Assembly: GCA_024235855.1 (NCBI GenBank)
Contig: JACKLN010000013.1
Span: forward strand, 77,441-141,440
Length of the DNA: 64,000 nt
Reading direction: 5' to 3'
Source of the DNA: Burkholderiaceae bacterium
GTDB taxonomy: Bacteria; Pseudomonadota; Gammaproteobacteria; Burkholderiales; Burkholderiaceae_C
The first letter of the stretch is position 1; each line of letters begins with the position of its first letter. The notes below the pieces were generated by a model, which saw only the letters and a list, made by a program, of their open reading frames with translations, did no database searches and was not told where the DNA came from. Shown piece by piece: positions 51,652 to 62,795 of the stretch. A program made the position numbers and the translations under genes.

Positions 51652-53231
51652 GGCCGCACCTCCGGTGTCGTCTGCGGCACGCGGTAGGGCCGCACGGTGT
51701 TCGGCGCCGCATCACCCAGCACGGCCTGCGCGTAGGCGGCGCGGTCGAGGATCTGCGCGGCGGCCGCCGCCGTGTAGCGCTGCACCGGCGCGGCGAAGAC
51801 CGACAGCGCCACGCTCATCGCCAGCAGCGCCAGCGTGGGCGCCAGCAGGCCGGGCGCGGCGCCGGCCGAGCCGCCGGGCACCTCCGGCCGCACCGACCAG
51901 AACAGCACACTGCCGGCGCGCGCCAGGCCCACCAGCGTCAGGAAGCCCACGGCCAGCACCACCGTCCACACCGTGCCCGCCATCGGGTGCGCCAGCGACG
52001 ACTCCAGCAGCATCAGCTTGCCGATGAAGCCCGGCAGTGGCGGCAGCCCGGCGGTGGAGGCCGCGGCCAGCAGCAGCATCAGGCCCAGCAGCGCCGGCTG
52101 CGCCACCGGGCTGCAGGGCTCCAGGCGGTCGGCCATCGGGCCGCGCTGCGCCGCCACCAGTTCACCGAGCAGGAACAGCCCGGCGATCACCAGCGTGGAG
52201 TTCAGCAGGTAGTACAGGCCCGCCGACCAGGCGGCCGGGTCGTGCAGCGCCACCGCCACCAGGATGGTGCCCACCGAGGCCACCGTCAACCAGGCCGTCA
52301 GCCGCGGCAGCGTGTGTGCCGCCAGCGCACCCAGCACGCCGACCACGCTGGTGGCCAGCGCCAGCGGCAGCAGCACGGCGGGCAGGTGTTCAGGCCCGAA
52401 GACCACGCCGTGCACGCGCAGGATGGCGTAGACGCCGACCTTGGTCATGATGGCGAAGAGGGCGGCCACCGGCGCGCTGGCCGCGGCGTAGGTGGCCGGC
52501 AGCCACATGGCCAGCGGCACCATTGCTGCCTTGAAGCCGAAGACCACCAGCAGGATCAGCCCGCCGGCCTTGAGCACCGTGCCCTCGCCGCCGCCCGCGG
52601 CGATGATCTGTGGCACGCGCACCGCCAGATCGGCGAAGTTCAGCGTGCCGGCAAAGGCGTACAGCAGCGCCACGCCGATCAGGAAGAAGGCCGACGCAGT
52701 GAGGTTGAGCACCACGTACTGCAGGCCGATGCGCAGCCGCTCGCGGCCCAGGCCGTGCGTCATCAGCACGTAGCTGGCGATCAGCAGCACCTCGAAGAAC
52801 ACGAAGAGGTTGAAGATGTCGCCGGTGGCAAAGGCGCCGGCCAGGCCCATCAGCTGGAACTGAAACAGCGCATGGAAATGCCGGCCGTGGCTGTCCCAGC
52901 CGCCTCGGGCGTACCACAGCACCGGCAGCGCCACCGCGCTGGTGAGCATCAGCATCAGCGCCGACAGGCGGTCGATGACGAGCACGATGCCGAAGGGCGC
53001 CGGCCAGTCGCCCAGGCGGTAGACCGTGAGCGTGCCGGTGGCCGCCTGCTCCACCAGTTGGAAGGCGAAGACGGCGCCCAGCGCCACCGAGGCCAGCGCG
53101 ATGCGGCGCGCCCATGGGCGGCGCGCATCGCTGTCGCCGATCAGCAGCAGCACGATGGCCGTGAGCGCCGGCAGCAGCACCGGCAGGATGGGCAGGTGAT
53201 CGGCCAGGTGGAACGAGAACAGGCCCGTCAT
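51648..53231 (-). CDS. mrpD: Mrp-type Na+/H+ antiporter subunit D
   Basis: A 527-residue NuoM/NuoN-like proton channel subunit with about 14 helices. VFFEVLLIASYVLMTHG carries the membrane Glu, and GFKAAMVPLAMWLPATYAAASAPVAA contains the conserved TM7 Lys. FIGKLMLLES is also typical. It works with MrpA in Na+(Li+/K+)/H+ exchange. The start at 53231 is set by a four-base overlap with mrpC; an upstream extension is a shadow of mrpC. Confidence 0.94.
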   Translation of the reverse strand: MTGLFSFHLADHLPILPVLLPALTAIVLLLIGDSDARRPWARRIALASVALGAVFAFQLVEQAATGTLTVYRLGDWPAPFGIVLVIDRLSALMLMLTSAVALPVLWYARGGWDSHGRHFHALFQFQLMGLAGAFATGDIFNLFVFFEVLLIASYVLMTHGLGRERLRIGLQYVVLNLTASAFFLIGVALLYAFAGTLNFADLAVRVPQIIAAGGGEGTVLKAGGLILLVVFGFKAAMVPLAMWLPATYAAASAPVAALFAIMTKVGVYAILRVHGVVFGPEHLPAVLLPLALATSVVGVLGALAAHTLPRLTAWLTVASVGTILVAVALHDPAAWSAGLYYLLNSTLVIAGLFLLGELVAAQRGPMADRLEPCSPVAQPALLGLMLLLAAASTAGLPPLPGFIGKLMLLESSLAHPMAGTVWTVVLAVGFLTLVGLARAGSVLFWSVRPEVPGGSAGAAPGLLAPTLALLAMSVALSVFAAPVQRYTAAAAAQILDRAAYAQAVLGDAAPNTVRPYRVPQTTPEVRP

Positions 53232-53569
53232 CGGCGCGGCTCCTGTCCGTCGACGTGGTCGCTGCCGTTGTCGTGGCGGCTGCGCAGCGCCAGTTCGATC
53301 ACGAAGCCGGTGGTGGCGAAGCCGATCACGATGGCCGTGAGCACCAGGGCCTGCGGCAGCGGGTCGGCTACGTCGGGCCCGCGGTCGACGATGGGCGCGG
53401 CGCTGGTCCACAGCCGGCCCATCGCGAAGATGAAGACGTTGACGGCATAACCCAGCAGCGACAGCCCCAGCACCACCGGGAAGCTGCGCCCGCGCAGCAG
53501 CAGCCAGATCCCGGCGGCGGTGACGATGCCGATGCCGGTGGCGAGCAGGAACTCCATCGAGATCATCAT
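53228..53569 (-). CDS. mrpC: Mrp-type Na+/H+ antiporter subunit C
   Basis: A 113-residue NuoK-like subunit with three helices. GIGIVTAAGIWLLLRGRSFPVVLGLSLLGYAVNVFIF (in pieces) and DPLPQALVLTAIVIGFATTG are the MnhC/PhaC signature. It overlaps mrpA and mrpD by four bases each. Confidence 0.94.
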   Translation of the reverse strand: MMISMEFLLATGIGIVTAAGIWLLLRGRSFPVVLGLSLLGYAVNVFIFAMGRLWTSAAPIVDRGPDVADPLPQALVLTAIVIGFATTGFVIELALRSRHDNGSDHVDGQEPRR

Positions 53570-56403
53570 GCGTGGGCGCCTTCCTTGCTCGCGGCCCCCA
53601 GCACCGACAGCGTCAGCAGCGTGGCACCGACGACGGTGATGTACACGCCCAGGTCGAACAGCGCCGCGGTGGCCAGCGGCAGTTCACCCAGCACCGGCAC
53701 GATCGGGTGGCCGAAGGCGCTGCTGAGGAACGGGTGGCCGAAGACGAAGGAGCCGATGCCGGTGAGCAGCGCGATGCCCAGCCCCGTGCCCACCCACTTG
53801 ACGTAGCGGCGCCCGCCGGCGGCGTGCAGCAGCGCGTCGGCCTGCGCCTGGCCCAGCGCCAGGTACTGCAGCACCAGCGCCACCGCCGTCACCAGGCCGG
53901 CGATGAAGCCGCCGCCCGGCAGGTTGTGGCCGCGCCAGAAGATGTAGACCGACACCACCAGCGCCAGCGGCAGCACGACCTTGGCCGCCTGGCGCAGCAT
54001 CAGCGGCACGGCCGGGAAGGTCCAGGCGCGGCCGTCGGGGTCGGTGATGGGACGGCGCACGCGGAAGCGGTCCATCAGCGCCAGCACGCCCACGCCGGCG
54101 ATGCCCAGCACCGTGATCTCGCCGAAGGTGTCGTAGCCCCGGAAGTCGACCAGGATCACGTTGACGGCGTTGGTGCCACCGCCCTGCGGCAGCGAGTTGG
54201 CCAGGAAATACCAGGCGATGGAATCGTGGTCGCGCGTCATCACCACCCAGGCCAGCCACGCGATGCCGGCGCCGCCGCCCAGGGCCAGCACGGCGTCGCG
54301 CAGCTTGCGGCCGGTGCTGGATTCGCGTGGCGTGGTCTGCGGTAGCAGGGCCAGGCCCATCAGCAGCAGCACGGTGGAGACCACCTCCACCGACAGCTGG
54401 GTGAGCGCAAGGTCGGGTGCCGAGAAGCCCAGGAAGGTGAGCGCCGTGACCAGGCCCACCACGCCGGTGAGCACCACGGCGCGGAAGCGCAGGTGGTGGC
54501 CCAGCACCAGGGCCACGCAGACGATGGCCAGCAGTACCCACAGCACCAGCGCCAGCGGCGTGGCCGGCAGCAGCGCGCGTTCGCCGGTGCCCGGCACCGG
54601 GCCGCCGAAGAAGGGCCAGGCGCCCAGCACCAGGGCCAGCGCCACCATCCAGCCCGCGTAGCGCTGCAGCGACCCGTTCTCCAGCCGGACGGTGAAGCGG
54701 CCGGCGGCGCCGAACAGGCCATCGGTCAGCGCCGTGAAGATGCCCTTGCCGCTGACCGCGCCGGGCTCGTGCCGGTGCAGCTTGCGGCCGGCGGCCAGCG
54801 TGAAGTACAGCGCCGCACCGCCGGCCACGGCGATGCCGCTCATGGCCAGCGGCAGGTTGACGCCGTGCCACAGCGCCAGCGAGAAGGCAGGCGCCGGCGT
54901 GCCCAGCACGGCCGACGCGGCCAGGTTCACCATCGGCCCGGCGATCGTCATCGGCATCAGGCCCACGGCAATGCAGACGATCACCAGCAGCAGCACCGGC
55001 GCCTTCATGCCCCAGGGCGGCTCGTGCGGGTGGGCCACCGGCAGGTCGCGCGGCGGGCCGTTGAAGAAGACATCGTGCACCAGGCGCAGCGAATAGGCCA
55101 TCGATGCCAGGCCGCCCAGCGTGGCCAGCACCGGCACCGCCCAGCCGAAGCCGCCCCACATGCGTTCACCGGCCTTCAGCGCCTCGTCCAGCATCATCTC
55201 CTTGCTGATGAAGCCGTTGAACGGCGGCAGCCCGGCCATCGCCGCCGCGGCGATGGTGGCCAGCGTGCCGACGATGGGCAGCATGGCCATCAGGCCGCCG
55301 AGCTTGCGCATGTCACGCGTGCCGGTCTCGTGGTCGACGATGCCGGCACTCATGAACAGCGCCGCCTTGAAGGCCGCGTGGTTGAGGATGTGGAACACCG
55401 CCACCACCATCGACATCGGCGTGGCCAGCCCGATCAGGAAGGTCACCAGCCCCAGGTGGCTGACGGTGGAATAGGCCAGCAGGCCCTTGAGGTCGTGCTT
55501 GAAGATCGCCACGCTCGCGGCGAACACCATGGTCAGCAGGCCGATGGTGGCGACGATCCCCTCGAACAACCCGCTGCCACCGAGCACCGGGTACAGCCGC
55601 ATCATCAGGAACAGGCCGGCCTTGACCATGGTGGCCGAGTGCAGGTAGGCCGACACCGGCGTGGGCGCGGCCATGGCCTCGGGCAGCCAGAAGTGGAACG
55701 GCAGCTGCGCGCTTTTGGTGAAGCAGCCGATCAGCACCAGCACCAGCACCAGCGGGTAGCGCGGGTCGGCCTGGATCTGCGGGCCCATCGTCAGCAGTTC
55801 GCTGATGCTGTAGGTGCCGGCGATCTGGCCCAGCAGCACCATGCCGGCCAGCATCACCAGGCCGCCGCCGCCGGTGACGGCCAGCGCCATGCGCGCGCCG
55901 GCGCGGGCGTCGGCGCCCTTCTTCGGGTGCGAGCCCCAGTAGCCCACCAGCAGGAAGGACGAGATGCTGGTCAGTTCCCAGAACACCACCAGCAGCAGCA
56001 CGTTGTCCGACAGCGCGATGCCCAGCATCGCGGCCATGAACAGCATCAGCTGGCTGAAGAACTTGCCCGCCGGGTCGTCCTTGTGCAGGTAGAAGGCGGC
56101 GTAGGTGACGATGAGCACGCCGATGCCGCTGATCAGCATCGCGAACATCAGGCCCAGGCCGTCGAGCCGGAAGTCGGCGTCCAGGCCGATGGCCGGCACC
56201 CACTCGGCCTGGGTGCGGATCACCTCGCCGGCGAACACCGCCGGCGCCTGCGACAGCAGCAGGCCCAGGGCGCCCAGCGCCACCGCGCCGGCGATCAGCG
56301 CCGCCCCGGCACGGCGCCCGGGCGTGTTCGCGCGACCGCACCACAGGGTCAGCGTGGTGCCCAGCACGAGCGGCAGCAGGACGATGGCGGCGAGCAGGCT
56401 CAT
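53566..56403 (-). CDS. mrpA: Mrp-type Na+/H+ antiporter, fused A and B subunits
   Basis: A 945-residue protein. The first 520 residues are the NuoL-like MrpA core (FWELTSISSFLLVGYW, FTKSAQLPFHFWLPEAMAAPTPVSAYLHSATMVKAG in pieces). The last 200 residues match MrpB (VYIFWRGHNLPGGGFIAGLV, DLGVYITVVGATLL). Fusion of A and B is usual in proteobacterial Pha systems. ATG 56403 begins MSLLAAIVLLPLVLG; upstream codons in frame are not conserved-looking. It is the first gene of mrpA-C-D-E-F-G, divergent from the fumarase gene. Confidence 0.95.
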   Translation of the reverse strand: MSLLAAIVLLPLVLGTTLTLWCGRANTPGRRAGAALIAGAVALGALGLLLSQAPAVFAGEVIRTQAEWVPAIGLDADFRLDGLGLMFAMLISGIGVLIVTYAAFYLHKDDPAGKFFSQLMLFMAAMLGIALSDNVLLLVVFWELTSISSFLLVGYWGSHPKKGADARAGARMALAVTGGGGLVMLAGMVLLGQIAGTYSISELLTMGPQIQADPRYPLVLVLVLIGCFTKSAQLPFHFWLPEAMAAPTPVSAYLHSATMVKAGLFLMMRLYPVLGGSGLFEGIVATIGLLTMVFAASVAIFKHDLKGLLAYSTVSHLGLVTFLIGLATPMSMVVAVFHILNHAAFKAALFMSAGIVDHETGTRDMRKLGGLMAMLPIVGTLATIAAAAMAGLPPFNGFISKEMMLDEALKAGERMWGGFGWAVPVLATLGGLASMAYSLRLVHDVFFNGPPRDLPVAHPHEPPWGMKAPVLLLVIVCIAVGLMPMTIAGPMVNLAASAVLGTPAPAFSLALWHGVNLPLAMSGIAVAGGAALYFTLAAGRKLHRHEPGAVSGKGIFTALTDGLFGAAGRFTVRLENGSLQRYAGWMVALALVLGAWPFFGGPVPGTGERALLPATPLALVLWVLLAIVCVALVLGHHLRFRAVVLTGVVGLVTALTFLGFSAPDLALTQLSVEVVSTVLLLMGLALLPQTTPRESSTGRKLRDAVLALGGGAGIAWLAWVVMTRDHDSIAWYFLANSLPQGGGTNAVNVILVDFRGYDTFGEITVLGIAGVGVLALMDRFRVRRPITDPDGRAWTFPAVPLMLRQAAKVVLPLALVVSVYIFWRGHNLPGGGFIAGLVTAVALVLQYLALGQAQADALLHAAGGRRYVKWVGTGLGIALLTGIGSFVFGHPFLSSAFGHPIVPVLGELPLATAALFDLGVYITVVGATLLTLSVLGAASKEGAHA

Positions 56404-56602
56404 CCGGGGGCGGTGGTTGGCGTGAAAGTCAGCGCGGGAGTGTATGCAACAAGCGGACACGGACCTTTCAAGCCCGGCGCGGGCCCGGTGCTTGACGGAC
56501 ATTCGCTTGACGCAGGGCCGCGCTGCCGCTAGCCCGGCGCGTCAGCTGCGCGACGGCGCCGATCGCTAAACTCGAAGGTTCCGCTCAAGCCGTCGTCCCG
56601 CC

Positions 56603-58129
56603 ATGACCACCACGATCCGCTACGCCGACCTCGTCGACACCGTCGCCGGTGCGCTGCAGTACATCAGCTATTACCACCCGGCCGACTACATCGCCCACCT
56701 GGCGCGTGCCTATGAGCGTGAGCAAAGCCCGGCGGCGAAGGACGCCATCGCGCAGATCCTGACCAACAGCCGCATGAGCGCCGAGGGCCGGCGGCCCATC
56801 TGCCAGGACACCGGCATCGTCAACGTGTTTCTGAAGGTGGGTATGGACGTGCGCTTCGACGGCCTGCCCGGCAGCCTGGAGGACGCCATCAACGACGGCG
56901 TGCGCCAGGGCTACCTGAACCCGGACAACGTGCTGCGCGCCTCGGTGCTGGACGACCCGATCTTCGCGAGGAAGAACACGAAGGACAACACGCCGGCCGT
57001 GATCCACATGAGCCTGGTGCCGGGCGACAAGCTGGACATCACGGTGGCGGCCAAGGGCGGCGGCAGCGAGAACAAGAGCAAGTTCGTGATGATGAACCCC
57101 AGCGACAACCTGGTCGACTGGGTGCTCAAGACCGTGCCCACCATGGGCGCCGGCTGGTGCCCGCCGGGCATGCTGGGCATCGGCGTGGGCGGCACGGCCG
57201 AGAAGGCCATGCTGCTGGCCAAGGAGTCCCTGATGGACCCCATCGACATGTACGAACTGCTGCAGCGCGGCCCGCAGAACAAGCTCGAGGAACTGCGCAT
57301 CGAGCTCTACGAGAAGGTCAACGCGCTGGGCATCGGCGCCCAGGGCCTGGGCGGCCTGACCACGGTGCTGGACGTCAAGATCGCCACCTTCCCCACCCAC
57401 GCCGCCAGCAAGCCGGTGGCGATGATCCCGAACTGCGCCGCCACCCGCCACGCCCACGTCACGATGGACGGCAGCGGCCCCGCGCTGCTGGACCCGCCCA
57501 GCCTGGACCTGTGGCCCGACGTGCACTGGGCGCCGGACTACAACAAGAGCACCAAGGTCGACCTCGACACGCTGACGCCCGAGATGGTGGCCAGCTGGAA
57601 GCCGGGCCAGACCCTGCTGCTCAGCGGCAAGATGCTCACCGGCCGCGATGCCGCGCACAAGCGCATCCAGGACATGCTGGCCAAGGGCGAGCCGCTGCCG
57701 GTGGACTTCACCAACCGCGTCATCTACTACGTCGGCCCGGTGGACCCGGTGCGCGACGAGGTCGTCGGCCCGGCCGGCCCGACCACCGCCACGCGCATGG
57801 ACAAGTTCACCGAGATGATGCTGGCGCAGACCGGCCTGATCGCGATGGTGGGCAAGGCCGAGCGCGGCCCGGTGGCCATCGAGGCGATCCAGAAGCACAA
57901 GAGCGCCTACCTGATGGCCGTGGGCGGCGCCGCCTACCTGGTGGCCAAGGCCATCAAGGCCTCGCGCGTCGCCGGCTTCGGCGACCTGGGCATGGAAGCC
58001 ATCTACGAGTTCACGGTGCAGGACATGCCGGTGACGGTGGCGGTGGACGCCAGCGGGACCAGCGTGCACAAGACCGGTCCTGCGGAGTGGCAGGCGAAGA
58101 TCGGCAAGATTCCGGTGGTCACCGCCTGA
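56603..58129 (+). CDS. Class I fumarate hydratase
   Basis: A 508-residue iron-sulfur fumarase of the FumA/FumB type. Cysteine-containing segments are RPICQDTG (Cys67), MGAGWCPPGMLGIGVGG and IPNCAATRHAHVTMDGSGPA, which suit the three ligands of the [4Fe-4S] cluster. KMLTGRDAAHKRI belongs to the C-terminal beta domain. It interconverts fumarate and malate in the TCA cycle and is oxygen-sensitive in homologues. The ATG at 56603 lacks a strong ribosome site. It is divergent from the Mrp operon by 199 bp. Confidence 0.94.
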   Translation: MTTTIRYADLVDTVAGALQYISYYHPADYIAHLARAYEREQSPAAKDAIAQILTNSRMSAEGRRPICQDTGIVNVFLKVGMDVRFDGLPGSLEDAINDGVRQGYLNPDNVLRASVLDDPIFARKNTKDNTPAVIHMSLVPGDKLDITVAAKGGGSENKSKFVMMNPSDNLVDWVLKTVPTMGAGWCPPGMLGIGVGGTAEKAMLLAKESLMDPIDMYELLQRGPQNKLEELRIELYEKVNALGIGAQGLGGLTTVLDVKIATFPTHAASKPVAMIPNCAATRHAHVTMDGSGPALLDPPSLDLWPDVHWAPDYNKSTKVDLDTLTPEMVASWKPGQTLLLSGKMLTGRDAAHKRIQDMLAKGEPLPVDFTNRVIYYVGPVDPVRDEVVGPAGPTTATRMDKFTEMMLAQTGLIAMVGKAERGPVAIEAIQKHKSAYLMAVGGAAYLVAKAIKASRVAGFGDLGMEAIYEFTVQDMPVTVAVDASGTSVHKTGPAEWQAKIGKIPVVTA

Positions 58130-58159
58130 GCGGGCAAGGCGGCGGTCGAGCCCACCGCG

Positions 58160-58199
58160 CTCGCCGGTTCATCTGAGTCTGCGCCCGCAGGCCGGCGAG
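58160..58199. terminator. Inverted repeat between convergent fumarase and SOUL genes
   Basis: CTCGCCGG and CCGGCGAG form an 8-bp stem with a 24-base loop in the short gap between two convergent genes. There is no T-run. It may serve as a shared terminator. Confidence 0.4.
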
Positions 58200-58211
58200 T
58201 GCCGCAGACGC

Positions 58212-58829
58212 TCAGACCACCAGCCGCAACCAGATCTCGTTGCGACGCATGAACCAGGGCACCCAGGGCGGGTCGTAGCGGGCGTAGACCGGGCTGCCGG
58301 CGGTGACCAGCCCCGCCGCCTGCACACCCTGCTGCAGCCGGGCCAGGTGGGCGTCGTAGTTCTCGTCGGTCCAGCGGCCGCTGTAGCGGATGACCGCGTA
58401 GCGCTCGCCGGGCAGCTCGCGCAGGCGCACCCGCGGGTCCACCGGCTCGGGCAGGCTGTCCAGGTCGTAGGCGCGCGGCATGACGAAGCGCACGGCGTGG
58501 CCCGAACCCTCGGGCGCCTGCGTCACCGGCGCGGTCATCGCGATCTTCACCGGCTCGGCCGCCTGGGTCACCGGGGCCGTCATCGCGATCTTCCGCGCGC
58601 CCCGGTTGTTGCCGAAGATGTAGTCGGCCAGCAGCCGGAAGCCCTGGTTGCCGGCTTCTTCCGCCGGCCCGGCCACCACCACCTCGGCCACGACCGTGGG
58701 CGCGTACTGGCGCACCTCGAATGTGTCGTGGCGCTGCAGTACCTCGTACGCGGGTTCTTCGATCGCATGGGCCACGGCGTGCAGGGCAAGGAGGGTGATG
58801 GCGGCCAGTGCAGCGTACAGGGTCTTCAT
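58212..58829 (-). CDS. Exported SOUL-family haem-binding protein
   Basis: A 205-residue protein with a signal peptide cleaved near AHA. The mature part opens IEEPAYEVLQRHDTFEVRQY, the SOUL signature (in pieces). A segment KIAMTAPVTQA occurs twice in tandem 13 residues apart, encoded by near-identical DNA at about 58516-58590. The ending includes ARYDPPWVPWFMRRNEIW. SOUL proteins bind haem or porphyrin loosely; the bacterial role is unclear. Location should be periplasmic. It is divergent from the hyp operon. Confidence 0.9.
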   Translation of the reverse strand: MKTLYAALAAITLLALHAVAHAIEEPAYEVLQRHDTFEVRQYAPTVVAEVVVAGPAEEAGNQGFRLLADYIFGNNRGARKIAMTAPVTQAAEPVKIAMTAPVTQAPEGSGHAVRFVMPRAYDLDSLPEPVDPRVRLRELPGERYAVIRYSGRWTDENYDAHLARLQQGVQAAGLVTAGSPVYARYDPPWVPWFMRRNEIWLRLVV

Positions 58830-59076
58830 GGTTCGAGCCTCAGCCGGCGAAGGCAGACGGTGCCGGCAAGACGGCGTTCAGCAAAGACTAGCGTGGCTGT
58901 GTCCCGGGCGCTGCCGCCCGACTGAACAACCCCCATGGCGGCTGGGCGCGACTGACCGGCGACCGAGCCCTCCCGCAGCATCGACGGTTGCGTCTAGGAT
59001 GGCGCCGTGGGCAACCCGCCGTGGCACCGACCGAAGGACACACCGTGCGCAGACGACAAAGCGCCGGGGCGCATCC

Positions 59077-59433
59077 ATGCATGAGATGAGCCTGGCCGGC
59101 GGCATCCTGAAGCTGGTGGACGACGCCGCCGCGCGCGACCCGTTCACGCGCGTCAAGTGCCTGGTCCTGGACTGCGGTGCGCTGGCCGGTGTGGAGGTGC
59201 ACGCGCTGCGCTTCGCGCTGGAGGCCATCGCCCCCGGCACGCGGTTGGACGGCGCTGAGATCGTCGTTCACGAACCGCCGGGTCAGGCCTTCTGCATGGG
59301 CTGCGGCCAGCGGGTCGAGATCATGTCGCGGGTCGACCCCTGCCCCGCCTGCGGCAGTTTCAAGCTCCAGCCCACAGGTGGGCTGGAGCTCACCGTGCGC
59401 GAGCTGATCGTGCACGACGATGAGGAGGTTTGA
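59077..59433 (+). CDS. hypA: Hydrogenase nickel-insertion protein HypA
   Basis: A 118-residue metallochaperone. His2 of the N-terminal MHEMSL binds nickel, and four cysteines bind zinc: C73-x-x-C76 and C89-x-x-C92 (FCMGCGQR, DPCPACGS). It delivers Ni to NiFe-hydrogenase with HypB, whose gene begins two bases after its stop. The long frame upstream is open but the conserved N-terminus fixes the start at 59077. It opens the hypA-B-F-C-D-E operon. Confidence 0.95.
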   Translation: MHEMSLAGGILKLVDDAAARDPFTRVKCLVLDCGALAGVEVHALRFALEAIAPGTRLDGAEIVVHEPPGQAFCMGCGQRVEIMSRVDPCPACGSFKLQPTGGLELTVRELIVHDDEEV

Positions 59434-59435
59434 CC

Positions 59436-60310
<875 letters not shown>

Positions 60311-60314
<4 letters not shown>

Positions 60315-61432
60315 CCACCACCCTACCCCGCCCTGCGCCGGCGCGCGTGCTCGCCGCCGGCGCCTGGCTGAAGAACGCGGCCTGCCGGGTCGATGGCCGC
60401 ACGGTGCGCTGGTCGCCGCTGCACGGCGACCTGGGCACGCCAGAGGCCTGCCGGGCCCTGCAGGCCTCGCTGCGCGCCCTGGCCGCCGAAGGCCCGCTGG
60501 ACGCCATCGCGCACGACCTGCACCCGGACTTCGAGAGCACCCGCCTGGCCCAGGCCCTGGCCGCCGAACTCGGCGTGCCTGCCCTGCCGGTGCAGCACCA
60601 CCACGCGCACCTGGCCGTGGTGCAGGCCGAGGTGGTTCCCGACGAACCGCTGATCGGCCTGGCGCTGGACGGCGTGGGCCTGGGCACCGACGGCACCGCC
60701 TGGGGTGGAGAACTGCTGTGGGTGCACGGCGCACGGTGGCAGCGGCTCGGGCACCTGGGCACGCTGGCGCTGCCGGGCGGCGATCTGGCCGCACGTGAAC
60801 CCTGGCGCATGGCCGCGGCCCTGTTGCACGCGCTGGGTCGTGGCGACGAGATCGTGCCGCGCCTGGCCCCGCGCGTGGGCGAGCCACTGGCGCACGGCGT
60901 GCAGGCGATGCTGGCGCGCGGCCTGAACTGCCCGGCCACCACCGGCGCCGGGCGCTGGTTCGACGCCGCCGCCGGCCTGCTGGGCTTCAGCGACCGGCAA
61001 GCGCAGGAGGCCGAGGCCGCCATCGCGCTGGAACGCGCCGCCACCGAATGGCTGGCCGATCATGCCGACCCCGCGCTGCCCGACACCGGCCTGGACCTGA
61101 GGGCGCTGGGCCACGTGCTGGCCGACGTGCGCCACCCGGCCGAAGGGGCCGCTATCTTCCACCTGACCTTGGCGCGCACGCTGGCCAGCGCCACGGTGGC
61201 TGCCGCGCGCACGCATGGCGTGGGCCTGGTCGCGCTGGGCGGCGGCTGCTTCTTCAACCGGCTGCTGACACAGCGGCTCACGGACGCGCTGCGGGCAGCG
61301 GGGCTGGCGGTGCACCTGCCGCAGGCCGACCGAGGCGATGCCGGCCTGGCCCTGGGCCAGGCCTGGGTGGCCGCCCACGCCATGGCCGCCGGCCACGACA
61401 CCGAACCGATGGAGACCACCGCATGTGCCTAG
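60311..61432 (+). CDS. hypF: Short HypF: Kae1-like carbamoyltransferase domain only
   Basis: A 373-residue protein matching only the C-terminal Kae1/TobZ-like domain of HypF. Motifs are VQHHHAHLAVV (metal His), LALDGVGLGTDGTAWGGELL, AGRWFDAAAGLLGF and GGGCFFNRLLTQRL. Full HypF (about 750 residues) has in addition an acylphosphatase domain, two zinc fingers and a YrdC domain that makes carbamoyl-AMP; all are absent. I recall Ralstonia eutropha HypF1 as similarly short. Its start overlaps the hypB stop (ATGA) and its end overlaps hypC by ten bases. Confidence 0.9.
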
Positions 61433-61649
61433 CCTTGCCCGCGCGCATCGTCGCGCTCGACGGCGACGACGCCACCGTGGACCTGGGCGGCGTGCGCAAG
61501 GCCGTCAGCGTCGCCCTCACGCCAGGCGTGACCGTCGGCGACTACGTGATCGTGCACGTGGGCCACGCCATCGGCGTGGTCGATCCGGATGAAGCGGAGC
61601 GCACGCTGGCCCTGTTCGCCGAACTGGCCGCGATGGAGGACAAGCCGGC

Positions 61650-61653
<4 letters not shown>
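61423..61653 (+). CDS. hypC: Hydrogenase assembly chaperone HypC
   Basis: A 76-residue OB-fold chaperone. The N-terminal MCLALPARI exposes Cys2, which binds the Fe(CN)2CO precursor together with HypD. DLGGVRKAVSVAL and VGDYVIVHVGHAI are typical. It starts inside the 3' end of hypF and overlaps hypD by four bases. Confidence 0.96.

Positions 61654-62791
<1,138 letters not shown>

Positions 62792-62795
<4 letters not shown>

Noticed and set aside
59022..59036. Sigma54-type promoter (TGGCAC) ahead of hypA
   Set aside because: TGGCAC is present, but the -12 part reads GAAG in place of TTGC, so the essential GC is missing.
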